A model generated the notes under the pieces. It did not search any database, had not been told where the DNA came from, and saw only the letters and a list, made by a program, of their open reading frames with translations. A stretch of 7,763 bases of DNA, taken from Phycisphaerales bacterium. Lineage in GTDB: Bacteria > Planctomycetota > Phycisphaerae > Phycisphaerales > UBA1924. Each line of letters starts with the position of its first letter. Position 1 is the first letter of the stretch. The stretch covers positions 1 through 7,763 of the forward strand of contig JAIEQQ010000468.1 in NCBI GenBank assembly GCA_019747615.1, in the 5' to 3' direction. The translations under genes and the position numbers were made by a program. This document shows, in pieces, positions 1 through 5,856 of the stretch.

Positions 1-756
1 GAGATCGGCACCATCAACGAGATCCGCGAGATCGGCGCGCTCTGCAAAGAGCGCGGCGTCATCTTCCACACCGACGCCACCCAGTGGGTCGGCAAGATGC
101 CCACCAACGTGGACGCCGACAACATCGATCTGCTCTCCTGGTCCGGCCACAAGATCTACGGGCCCAAGGGCATCGGCGCGCTGTACGTCCGGCGTCACCG
201 GCCGCGCGTCCGCCTTCAGGCCCTGCAGGACGGCGGCGGTCAGGAGCGCGGCTTCCGCTCCGGCACGCTCAACATCCCCGGCATCGTCGGCTTCGGCAAG
301 GCCTGCGAGATCGCTCGCCTCGAGATGGAATCCGACGCGATTCGCCTCGGGCGCCTTCGCAAGAAGCTGGAGACCGAAGTCTGCCGCCAGCTCGATACCT
401 GTGCCGTGAACGGGCACGCCGAGAAGCGGCTGCCGCACATCGCGAACATCTCGTTCGGGTTTGTCGAGGGCGAGGGGCTGATGATGGCGGTCAAGAACAT
501 CGCCTGCTCCAGCGGCAGCGCCTGCACCAGCGCCAGCCTTGAGCCGAGCTATGTGCTCAAGGGCATCGGTGTCGGCGACGACCTGGCCCACAGCTCGCTG
601 CGGTTGTCCCTCGGCAAGTGGACGACAGAGGAGCAGGTCGATTACACGATTTCCGAGGTCGTGAAGGCGGTGCAGAAGCTGCGGGCGATGTCGCCGCTGT
701 ATGACATGCACAAGGAAGGGATTGATTTGAGCAAGGTGGAGTGGGCGCACCACTAG
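1..756 (+). CDS. iscS: Cysteine desulfurase IscS (5' truncated by window edge)
   Basis: PLP-dependent cysteine desulfurase. It takes sulfur from L-cysteine as a persulfide and hands it to IscU for Fe-S cluster assembly in the cytoplasm. The reading frame is open from base 1, and 251 residues to the TAG at 754-756 are visible; compared with about 404 residues for E. coli IscS, roughly 150 N-terminal residues lie outside the window. Visible landmarks are the HTDATQ cofactor-contact motif (67-84), the [18 protein letters not shown] block with the PLP Schiff-base lysine at 151-153, [12 protein letters not shown], and the [17 protein letters not shown] active-site loop with the persulfide cysteine at 523-525. 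The C-terminus ends in the VEWAHH signature typical of true IscS, the region known to dock IscU. Relative to E. coli there is one extra residue before PRVR, and GGGH is GGGQ; neither touches catalysis. It is the first visible gene of an isc operon. Its usual neighbour iscU is displaced by two inserted genes. Identification is very secure. Confidence 0.97.
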   Translation, partial: EIGTINEIREIGALCKERGVIFHTDATQWVGKMPTNVDADNIDLLSWSGHKIYGPKGIGALYVRRHRPRVRLQALQDGGGQERGFRSGTLNIPGIVGFGKACEIARLEMESDAIRLGRLRKKLETEVCRQLDTCAVNGHAEKRLPHIANISFGFVEGEGLMMAVKNIACSSGSACTSASLEPSYVLKGIGVGDDLAHSSLRLSLGKWTTEEQVDYTISEVVKAVQKLRAMSPLYDMHKEGIDLSKVEWAHH

Positions 757-760
757 GAAC

Positions 761-1180
761 ATGAGTGCAGAAGTCGCGAACAGGTGGCTAGATATGGCTC
801 GCTCAAGCTGCAAAGCAGCCGAGGTGCTGTTTCATTCATCTGAACAGGTTGATCGCTCAGTCATCGGACGGAGCTACTATGCGTCAAGCGCTGCTGCCCA
901 CGCGATTCTCATTTCCTGCGGCCAAGAGACGCCGGTTTACGGGAACTGGTCGAACGAACAACTGCCAGTTATGCTCTTGGCCGTCCTTCGAGCTCGAAAC
1001 GTTCAAGACCGTCGATGGCGAACCCTCGGAAAATTGCACGCTCAAGGATTGCAGGAGTGTTGGGTGTTGAGATTGAAAGCCGACTATTCCCCGTCGCACA
1101 GCGTTGATCGATCCAATGCGAAAGCTGCACTGAAGATCGCGCGGCGTCTAACCGGCACGGCAATGGAGGTACTCGAATGA
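761..1180 (+). CDS. HEPN-domain protein (PF05168-like) inside the isc operon
   Basis: A 139-residue all-helical protein of the HEPN type. Evidence is the N-terminal amphipathic helix (residues 4-27, ANRWLDMARSSCKAAEVL), the second-helix signature RSYYASSAAAHAIL (37-50), which matches the family pattern R-x-x-YYA-x-x-x-AA-x-AL, and the C-terminal RLKADYSPSHSV (104-115), which matches the R-x-x-ADY motif followed by an alanine-rich last helix (119-130). HEPN proteins are often RNases of toxin-antitoxin or defence systems, or nucleotide-binding partners of small nucleotidyltransferases. The usual R-x4-6-H nuclease motif appears here as R104-x4-Y109, so catalysis is uncertain. An R87-x5-H93 pair exists but sits in a less typical place. 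The ATG is 4 bases after the iscS stop, with only AGGAA one base upstream. An internal ATG at 794 has a better-spaced AGGTGG but would cut into helix 1, so the longer start is preferred. G+C is lower than in the flanking isc genes. The fold is fairly sure; the function is not. Confidence 0.8.
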   Translation: MSAEVANRWLDMARSSCKAAEVLFHSSEQVDRSVIGRSYYASSAAAHAILISCGQETPVYGNWSNEQLPVMLLAVLRARNVQDRRWRTLGKLHAQGLQECWVLRLKADYSPSHSVDRSNAKAALKIARRLTGTAMEVLE

Positions 1181-1497
1181 CCGCCCTTCCGACCTCATTC
1201 CCGGATCCTTGGCCCGATCCTATCGCACGTGCTTTCAAGGCTGTCTGGAACTCGCGAGATGCGGATGTGAAACGACTTCAGCTCCGTTGGCTCGAAGCAG
1301 GCGCGTTCATGGACAGCGTCGGTGTCGTCATTCGATGCGACGATCCGAACGTCGACTCAAGCGAACTGCTCCGTGTCTTTCGGCTTTTGGAATCCGAGGT
1401 CTCGGCTCTCGCCGTCCAGAACGGCTCTGACAAAGACATAACTTTCATGCTCCAATCACCGGGAAGCATGCCGCGCCTTTCTCCTGAAATGAGGTAA
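1177..1497 (+). CDS. Hypothetical 106-aa protein, partner of the HEPN gene
   Basis: Not recognised. The start ATG overlaps the HEPN stop (ATGA, 1177-1180) and is preceded by a strong GGAGGT at 1165-1170 with a 6-base spacer, which supports a real, translationally coupled gene. By eye the protein has a Pro/Trp-rich N-terminus (SFPDPWPDPIARAF), two helices (about residues 14-26 and 29-45), a strand SVGVVIRC (47-54), a helix SSELLRVFRLLESEVSALAV (61-80) and a strand KDITFMLQS (86-94), giving a small alpha-alpha-beta-alpha-beta layout with no signal peptide or membrane segment. The usual partner of HEPN proteins, a minimal nucleotidyltransferase, would show GS-x-ARG and D-x-D; neither is present, and there are no zinc cysteines. 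Its last codons carry the iscU ribosome binding site. It may be an antitoxin-like or structural partner of the HEPN protein, but this rests only on gene order. Confidence 0.65.
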   Translation: MTALPTSFPDPWPDPIARAFKAVWNSRDADVKRLQLRWLEAGAFMDSVGVVIRCDDPNVDSSELLRVFRLLESEVSALAVQNGSDKDITFMLQSPGSMPRLSPEMR

Positions 1498-1500
1498 CCC
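1489..1500 (+). promoter_or_regulatory. iscU ribosome binding site embedded in the upstream gene
   Basis: ATGAGGT (1489-1495) lies 5 bases before the iscU ATG at 1501. It overlaps the final ATG AGG TAA codons of the preceding 106-aa gene, so ending that gene and starting iscU are physically linked. Confidence 0.7.
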
Positions 1501-1941
1501 ATGGCTTACGGCCCCAAGATCATCGACCATTACGAGAACCCCCGCAACGTTGGCAACTTCGGCTCTGGCGAGCAGATGAAAGCCTCCAAGAGCATCGGCG
1601 TCGGCCTCGTCGGCGCGCCCGAGTGCGGCGACGTCATGCAGCTCTGCATCAAGGTCAACGAGCAGACCGGCAAGATCGAGGACGCGAAGTTCAAGACCTT
1701 CGGCTGCGGCAGCGCGATCGCCAGCAGCTCGCTGGCCACCGAGTGGCTCAAGGGCCGCACGCTGGACGAGGGCATGGCCCTGCGCAACACGCAGATCGTC
1801 GAGGAGCTCAGCCTCCCGCCGGTGAAGATCCACTGCTCGGTGCTGGCCGAGGACGCGATCAAGTCCGCCATCGCCGACTACAAGCGGAAGAACGGCATGC
1901 CCGTCGAGGATCACGACCACGATCACGCCGGCACGCACTGA
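1501..1941 (+). CDS. iscU: Fe-S cluster assembly scaffold IscU
   Basis: Scaffold on which [2Fe-2S] clusters are built from IscS-derived sulfur. The 146-residue protein begins MAYGPKIIDHYENPRNVG, almost the same as E. coli IscU. It has all ligands: C42 and D44 in GAPECGD, C69 in FGCGSAIASSS, and H111-C112 in KIHCS. LPPVK (105-109) is the known docking motif for the HscA chaperone. It is longer than the roughly 128-residue E. coli protein for two reasons: about five extra residues between GNF and GVGLVGAP (around residues 21-33), and a His/Asp-rich tail EDHDHDHAGTH (136-146) that could bind metal (inference). An additional cysteine, C49, is present. The start is fixed by homology and by a GAGGT ribosome binding site. 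It follows the HEPN cassette and is separated from the A-type carrier gene by 172 bases. Confidence 0.97.
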   Translation: MAYGPKIIDHYENPRNVGNFGSGEQMKASKSIGVGLVGAPECGDVMQLCIKVNEQTGKIEDAKFKTFGCGSAIASSSLATEWLKGRTLDEGMALRNTQIVEELSLPPVKIHCSVLAEDAIKSAIADYKRKNGMPVEDHDHDHAGTH

Positions 1942-2052
1942 GCCACGAGCGTTGCGACCGGCTCGAAGCTTCCCGCCGGCCGCACGCTTGGCACATCGGC
2001 CTCGCGGCGTTCTCGGACCGCCCGCCGGTGAACGTTCCGACGCCGCGACGCG

Positions 2053-2058
2053 TAGAAT
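2053..2058 (+). promoter_or_regulatory. Possible -10 element upstream of the A-type carrier gene
   Basis: TAGAAT lies in the 172-base gap between iscU and the carrier gene, about 55 bases before the preferred start. It differs from TATAAT at one position, but no convincing -35 box lies 16-18 bases upstream. The gap is unusually long for this operon, so an internal promoter is plausible but unproven. The motif overlaps an in-frame ATG at 2057 that was judged not to be the start. Confidence 0.3.
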
Positions 2059-2113
2059 GAGTCTCGAAGACACGATCATCAACGGACACCCCGTCCGCTC
2101 TGGAGAACACACC

Positions 2114-2491
2114 ATGTCCGCAGTCCACACCCACGACCACGCCCAAGCCCAGACCTCGCCCGGCCTCATCCTCTCGGCCAGCGCCGCGAAGGAGATCCAC
2201 AAGATCATCAAGGACCAGGAGCTCGACGCCGAGAAGATTCGCCTGCGCGTCGGTGTCAAGGGCGGCGGCTGCTCCGGCTTCAGCTACCTTCTGGACCTGA
2301 CCGAGGCGCAGAAGGAGACTGATGAGGTCTTCGAGATGCACGGCGTCAAGGTCATCGTTGATCCCAAGAGCTTCCTGTACCTCAACGGCGTCACCGTCGA
2401 TTTCCGCGACGAGATCATGGGCCGCGGCTTCGTCTTCAACAACCCCAACGCGACCAGCTCGTGCGGCTGCGGCAGCAGCTTCAGCGCCTGA
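2114..2491 (+). CDS. A-type Fe-S carrier protein (IscA/ErpA/HesB family)
   Basis: Carrier that receives Fe-S clusters and delivers them to target enzymes. The 125-residue protein has the three family cysteines: C53 in KGGGCSGFSY, and C117 and C119 in SSCGCGSSFSA at the C-terminus. Other family features are LILSASAAKEI, GVKVIVDPKS, LNGVTVDF and GFVFNNPNA. The KGGGCSGF context and FVFNNPNA resemble both IscA and ErpA, so I do not assign one symbol. The ATG at 2114 is chosen because GGAGA (2102-2106) precedes it at good spacing and the family core starts soon after. In-frame ATG 2057 would add 19 residues without a clear ribosome binding site. The N-terminus carries a His-rich patch HTHDHAQAQ (residues 5-13) that echoes the IscU tail. 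It is the last gene of the operon, followed by a terminator. Confidence 0.94.
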   Translation: MSAVHTHDHAQAQTSPGLILSASAAKEIHKIIKDQELDAEKIRLRVGVKGGGCSGFSYLLDLTEAQKETDEVFEMHGVKVIVDPKSFLYLNGVTVDFRDEIMGRGFVFNNPNATSSCGCGSSFSA

Positions 2492-2525
2492 ACTCGGGCC
2501 GCGTCGTTTCTCTCTGATCAACCCG

Positions 2526-2555
2526 GAGCCTCGCGAGCAATCGCGCGGCTCTTTT
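2526..2555 (+). terminator. Intrinsic terminator of the isc operon
   Basis: The stem is GAGCC + CGCGA (2526-2530, 2532-2536) pairing with TCGCG + GGCTC (2541-2545, 2547-2551), with one T/C mismatch. The GCAA loop is of GNRA type, and TTTT (2552-2555) then CATTC follows. It lies 34 bases after the carrier stop codon, on the coding strand. Confidence 0.8.
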
Positions 2556-2785
2556 CATTCACGCCCGGCACCACTCGTCACGGTCGCCCTGATGGCCAAA
2601 GCACGTACATGCCGACGACCGATGCCTAGCGGATCGCCGAGTGCGTGCGGCTGGCGATCAGGAATGTGCGACTCGGCCAGAGTCCGGCTCGTTCAAAGGC
2701 AAAGTCGCCGGCCACGCGTCCGTGAATCGGGCGCGTCGCTGGGCGTCGTGACCACCTAGCATCCCGCGACACAGGCACCAATCGC
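2556..2785 (+). other. Non-coding stretch between the isc operon and the ACT gene
   Basis: Together with the terminator this makes about 300 bases without a gene. I see no credible coding frame, tRNA or repeat family. A 7-base inverted repeat (GATCGCC 2632-2638 / GGCGATC 2653-2659) is present without a T-run. The promoter for the ACT gene presumably lies here; TAGCAT at 2757-2762 is a weak -10 candidate with no matching -35 box. Confidence 0.5.
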
Positions 2786-2790
2786 AGGAG
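2786..2790 (+). promoter_or_regulatory. Ribosome binding site of the ACT-domain gene
   Basis: AGGAG followed by a 6-base spacer to ATG 2797, a strong site that fixes the start. Confidence 0.75.
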
Positions 2791-2796
2791 CTCTCG

Positions 2797-3279
2797 ATGA
2801 GTCAGGCTGGAACAGGTTCCGGGACGAGCCTTGGCTACACGATCCCGAGTGTCACGCAGTTCAGCATCTTCCTGGCCAACAAGGTCGGCAAGATGATGGA
2901 ACTGGTCAAGGGCTTTGACGAGCATCATTGCCGGATTTGTGCGCTGGCGGTGCATGAGGCGAGCGATCACGCAGTGGTGCGGATCGTGCCCAACGACGCG
3001 ACCGAGGCGCGGAAGATCCTCAACGAGCAGAACCTGCCGTTCATGGAATCCGAGATCCTGGTGATCTGCTTTGATCAGGGGCACACGCTCAGCAGCATGT
3101 GCGAGTTCCTGCTGCGTGCGGAGCTGAGCATCCGGTTCATGTACCCACTGATGGCGTGGTCGGGCTCGACGCAGACGCTGGCGCTGGCGGTGGACGACCT
3201 GACGCTCGCGGGCCAGATCCTGCGGCGGAAAGAGTTCCGCCTGCTCGGCGAGGCGGACTTGCCCCGGGCCGGCGAGTGA
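2797..3279 (+). CDS. Tandem ACT-domain protein
   Basis: A 160-residue soluble protein with two beta-alpha-beta-beta-alpha-beta units and no catalytic domain. ACT 1 spans about residues 19-82: TQFSIFLANKVGKMMELVKGF, then CRICALAVHE, HAVVRIVPND and ARKILNEQNL. ACT 2 spans about residues 86-152: EILVICF, the loop DQGHTLSSMCEFLLRAELSI, RFMYPLMAW, TLALAVDDL and AGQILRRKEFRLL. Stand-alone paired ACT proteins are known in many bacteria and are thought to bind amino acids and act as sensors or regulators; the ligand here cannot be read from sequence. The first repeat keeps a typical N-K-x-G-K ligand loop; in the second the usual P-G-G is replaced by Q-G-H-T. The first 18 residues are Gly/Ser/Thr-rich linker. 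It has its own strong ribosome binding site, is separated from the isc operon by a terminator, and converges on the TlpA-like gene. Confidence 0.82.
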   Translation: MSQAGTGSGTSLGYTIPSVTQFSIFLANKVGKMMELVKGFDEHHCRICALAVHEASDHAVVRIVPNDATEARKILNEQNLPFMESEILVICFDQGHTLSSMCEFLLRAELSIRFMYPLMAWSGSTQTLALAVDDLTLAGQILRRKEFRLLGEADLPRAGE

Positions 3280-3325
3280 CGCACCGTCTCCGAGCGACTT
3301 GAAACGGCAACTTGGACCGGCAGAC

Positions 3326-3353
3326 AAAAGGCCCGCCGATGATCGGCGGGCCT
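3326..3353 (-). terminator. Hairpin terminator between convergent genes
   Basis: AGGCCCGCCGA (3329-3339) pairs perfectly with TCGGCGGGCCT (3343-3353) around a 3-base loop. Reading the minus strand, the stem is followed by TTTTGTCTG, so it is a good intrinsic terminator for the TlpA-like gene, whose stop lies about 90 bases upstream. On the plus strand it lies 50 bases after the ACT gene but lacks a T-run, so it may only partly stop that transcript. Confidence 0.85.
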
Positions 3354-3443
3354 CGAAGGTCGTCCGTGATTTCGAACGCGGTTTCGATCACCAGCACCCG
3401 CGGAGCGTGCGCCGCCGCTGGCGCTCGCGGGCGTCGCGAGTGA

Positions 3444-4535
3444 TTACTTCTTCTCGGCCGCCTGGTACTTCTTGAGCGTGGCCTCGAGTTCGAGCTTCAT
3501 CTCGGCCTGATCGGACGAGAGGGCCGCGATGGCCTGCTGCTGTGTCGCGATCGCGGTGGCCTTGTCGCCCTTCTCCCACTGTGCGCGGGCGAGCGTGTCG
3601 AGGATGCCCGCGTCTTTGCCCTTGGCGACTTCGTTGGCGCGGGTCGCGATCTTCATCGCGACGTCAAGGTCGCGCGTCTCGACGCCCGGCGCATCGAGGA
3701 TCGTCCACGCGATCTCGTTCAACGCCTTCTCATCGTCCTTCAGCGCGCCCTCTGCGACGGCCGTCGCGTGGGCGTAGGCCGCCTTGGCGTCCTTCTTCTC
3801 CGTCAGCAGCACCTGGAACTTCGCGCCCGCCATGCGGCTGGCCATTTTGGGATCCACAGCGGTGATCTCGTCCATGCCGGCGATGACCTTGTCCCAGTCC
3901 TTGGCCTCGTAGGCCTTCTGGACCTTGTTCATCACCTCTTCCATCTTGGCCTTCTTGCTGGCGCTCGCCTTCGCGTCGTACTTGCCCTCGACGATCGGCT
4001 TCAGCACGTCATCGAGCTCCATCGGGTGGCCGATCCACGCGATCTCCTGCTTGTCGTTCACGACGAACGCTGTCGGAATGCCCGACTGGCCGGCCGCCTT
4101 CATCCACGCGCCGTTGGTCGCCCGCTTGGTGTCCAGCGCCACGCGATAGTCCATCTTGTCGCCCATCTTGGCGACGAACGGCTTGACGGTCTTGGCGTCC
4201 TCGTCGCTGATGCCGATGAACACGATCTTCGGGTTGTCCTTCTGCAGCTTGCTGATGTGCGGGATGCTCTCGATGCAGGGCGGGCACCACGTTGCCCAGA
4301 ACTCGACCACGTAGAACTTGCCCGCCTCAATTTCCTTGACCGGCTCGCCCTTGACGAACTCGGCGATGCTCAGCGCCGGGGCCTTTGAGCCGACCGCGAG
4401 CTTGTCAGCCTTCGCCGGCACCTTCGGCGCGCTCTTGGCGGGCTCCGCGGCGGGGGCTCCGGATTGCGCCAGAGCGTTCGACGTCGTCAGAACAAGACCC
4501 GCAACAACCGACAAGGCCAGCACGCGATAGTTCAT
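3444..4535 (-). CDS. Exported TlpA-like thioredoxin with helical-repeat C-terminus
   Basis: Predicted thiol-disulfide oxidoreductase acting outside the cytoplasm. The 363-residue protein begins with a Sec signal peptide (MNYRVLALSVVAGLVLTTSNALA, likely cut before Q24) and an Ala/Pro/Lys-rich linker (24-47). A TlpA/AhpC-TSA thioredoxin domain follows (about 48-185): VGSKAPALSIAEF, YVVEFWATWCPPCIES with active-site C84-P-P-C87, VFIGISDED, and the cis-proline loop SGIPTAFVV (P154). The rest (about 190-360) is Lys/Ala-rich helix pairs resembling TPRs, e.g. AYEAKDWDKVIAGMDEI and LDTLARAQWEKGDKATAIA, possibly a protein-binding scaffold (inference). The start at 4535 is chosen for its signal peptide and TGGAGA six bases or so upstream; extension to 4724 adds no recognisable sequence. 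It lies 197 bases downstream of trxB on the same strand. TrxB is cytosolic, so direct reduction would need a membrane relay such as CcdA/DsbD, not seen here. Confidence 0.9.
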   Translation of the reverse strand: MNYRVLALSVVAGLVLTTSNALAQSGAPAAEPAKSAPKVPAKADKLAVGSKAPALSIAEFVKGEPVKEIEAGKFYVVEFWATWCPPCIESIPHISKLQKDNPKIVFIGISDEDAKTVKPFVAKMGDKMDYRVALDTKRATNGAWMKAAGQSGIPTAFVVNDKQEIAWIGHPMELDDVLKPIVEGKYDAKASASKKAKMEEVMNKVQKAYEAKDWDKVIAGMDEITAVDPKMASRMAGAKFQVLLTEKKDAKAAYAHATAVAEGALKDDEKALNEIAWTILDAPGVETRDLDVAMKIATRANEVAKGKDAGILDTLARAQWEKGDKATAIATQQQAIAALSSDQAEMKLELEATLKKYQAAEKK

Positions 4536-4600
4536 TGGAATCTCCAGACCGCCAGCGCTGCGCACGGCACAGCGTCCAACGGGCAACAAGGTGAAGTCAG

Positions 4601-4609
4601 AGTGTAACA
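4601..4609 (-). promoter_or_regulatory. Candidate extended -10 element of the TlpA-like gene
   Basis: On the minus strand the sequence reads TGTTACACT, that is TGn plus the hexamer TACACT (4 of 6 matches to TATAAT), about 65 bases before the ATG. No good -35 box is seen. The position where one would sit is taken up by the 19-base inverted repeat. Confidence 0.4.
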
Positions 4610-4617
4610 CGGAGCGC

Positions 4618-4636
4618 GTTCGGTGTTGCACCGAAC
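4618..4636. repeat. Perfect inverted repeat, candidate operator
   Basis: GTTCGGTG - TTG - CACCGAAC: two perfect 8-base arms around 3 bases, in the 197-base gap between trxB and the TlpA-like gene. No T-run follows on either strand, so a terminator is unlikely. It covers the expected -35 region of the candidate promoter at 4601-4609, as a repressor site would. The cognate regulator is unknown. Confidence 0.55.
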
Positions 4637-4732
4637 ATGGGCGATTTCTCGTCTGGATCCCGGGTCGGGGGGTGCAACGACCTGAGCGACCGCCCGAGCG
4701 ACCCGTGCCTTCGCAGAGGGTCAACCGCGGCG

Positions 4733-5731
4733 TCAGTCAACGCCTTGAGCCGCCAGCCAGCGCTCAGCGTCGAGGGCCGCGACGCAGCCCATGCCAGCGG
4801 CGGTGACGGCTTGGCGGTAGTGCTCATCGGACACATCGCCCGCGGCGAAAACTCCCGGCAGGTTCGTGTAGCTATCCCGACGGTTCAGCGCGAGGTAACC
4901 CTTCTCCGTGAGTTGAAGGCCCGAGCCGGCAAGGAACTTGGTCGCGGGTGTGTGGCCGATGGCGACGAAGAGGCCGCGGACGTCGAGGCGGGACCTCTCG
5001 CTGGTGACGGTGTCTTCGAGTAAGACGGCTTCAATGGTCTTCTCGCCGATGACATCCACAACGCGCTTGTTCCAGAGCACCTTGGCATTCGGGCGTGAGA
5101 GGAACCGCTCCTGCATGATCTTGCTGGCTCGCAGCGAATCTCGCCGGTGGATGACATAGACCACCGAGCCGAACTTGGTGAGGTACGTCGCTTCCTCCAT
5201 CGCGGTATCGCCGCCGCCGACGACCGCCAGCGGCTGGTTCCTGAACGGCGGCAGCGCGCCGTCGCAGACTGCGCAGGCTGAGACTCCGCCGCCGCTGCGG
5301 GCCAGGCGCATCTCATTCTCAAGACCAATCCAGTTGGCCACGGCGCCGGTGGCGACGATCACGCTGTGAGCGCGGACGATGCCGTTCTCGGCGGTGTGCA
5401 GCGTGTGCGGCACCTTGACTGGATCGGGCGAGAACTCGCACCGCACGACATCATCCTGAACCACGCGCGTGCCGAAGCGCTCGGCCTGAAGCTGGAAGTC
5501 GTGCATCATCTCGGGGCCGGTGATGCCCTTCGGGAAGCCGGGGTAGTTCTCAACCTCGGTGGTGAGCATCAACTGCCCACCCGGGAGGACCGGGCCGGGG
5601 TCTTGCTTGGGGATGCCGATGTAGACCACCGGATTGAGCTGGGCCCGCGCGGCGTAAATGGCCGCGGTCCAGCCTGCGGGGCCGGAACCGATGATGACGA
5701 GTTTGTGCGGAGTAGCTGCGGCGGTGTCCAT
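4733..5731 (-). CDS. trxB: Thioredoxin reductase
   Basis: FAD enzyme that reduces thioredoxin with NADPH in the cytoplasm. The 332-residue length is typical of the low-molecular-weight type. In order: FAD-binding GSGPAG (15-20) with WTAAIYAARA, the GGQL and TTEVENYPGFP segment (51-67), IVATGA (125-130), the redox pair in SACAVCDG (C153, C156), NADPH-binding VGGGDTAMEEA (171-181), the phosphate-contact HRRDSLRAS (195-203), and the second FAD motif GVFAAGDVSDEHYRQAVTAAGMG (293-315). The redox motif is CAVC instead of the commoner CATC, a variant seen in other family members. No clear ribosome binding site precedes the ATG at 5731, but no in-frame ATG lies upstream. It lies 125 bases downstream of the large secreted-protein gene. 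That gap holds a 6-base stem (5789-5794/5802-5807) without a T-run, so co-transcription cannot be decided. Confidence 0.95.
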   Translation of the reverse strand: MDTAAATPHKLVIIGSGPAGWTAAIYAARAQLNPVVYIGIPKQDPGPVLPGGQLMLTTEVENYPGFPKGITGPEMMHDFQLQAERFGTRVVQDDVVRCEFSPDPVKVPHTLHTAENGIVRAHSVIVATGAVANWIGLENEMRLARSGGGVSACAVCDGALPPFRNQPLAVVGGGDTAMEEATYLTKFGSVVYVIHRRDSLRASKIMQERFLSRPNAKVLWNKRVVDVIGEKTIEAVLLEDTVTSERSRLDVRGLFVAIGHTPATKFLAGSGLQLTEKGYLALNRRDSYTNLPGVFAAGDVSDEHYRQAVTAAGMGCVAALDAERWLAAQGVD

Positions 5732-5856
5732 GCTGTTGTGTTGAATGCCGACGAAGCGTGTGGGGTTTCATCATCACCGAGCCGGGCATCGCTCGACGCC
5801 GGAGCGAGGGCTGATCGGTGCTTAAGGGGGCGCGGGGGAGCGTGTGTGTGACCGGG

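Noticed and set aside
761..1497. Classical HEPN/MNT toxin-antitoxin pair
   Set aside because: The second protein lacks all nucleotidyltransferase motifs, so only the HEPN half of that system can be supported.
1952..2113. Longer N-terminus for the A-type carrier (starts 1952 or 2057)
   Set aside because: No ribosome binding site or family similarity in the added residues, whereas ATG 2114 has GGAGA at suitable distance.
1859..2521. Long minus-strand open frame across iscU and the carrier gene
   Set aside because: It is antisense to two well-identified genes and is low-complexity Ala/Asp/Val-rich.
2632..2659. GATCGCC/GGCGATC inverted repeat as a terminator or operator
   Set aside because: Arms of 7 bases with a 14-base gap and no T-run; near what chance allows in this composition.
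3768..4388. 206-codon plus-strand open frame
   Set aside because: Antisense to the thioredoxin domain of the TlpA-like gene; Leu/Val/His-rich shadow translation.
4536..4724. Longer N-terminus for the TlpA-like protein
   Set aside because: It would bury the signal peptide inside the protein and translate through the palindrome and candidate promoter.
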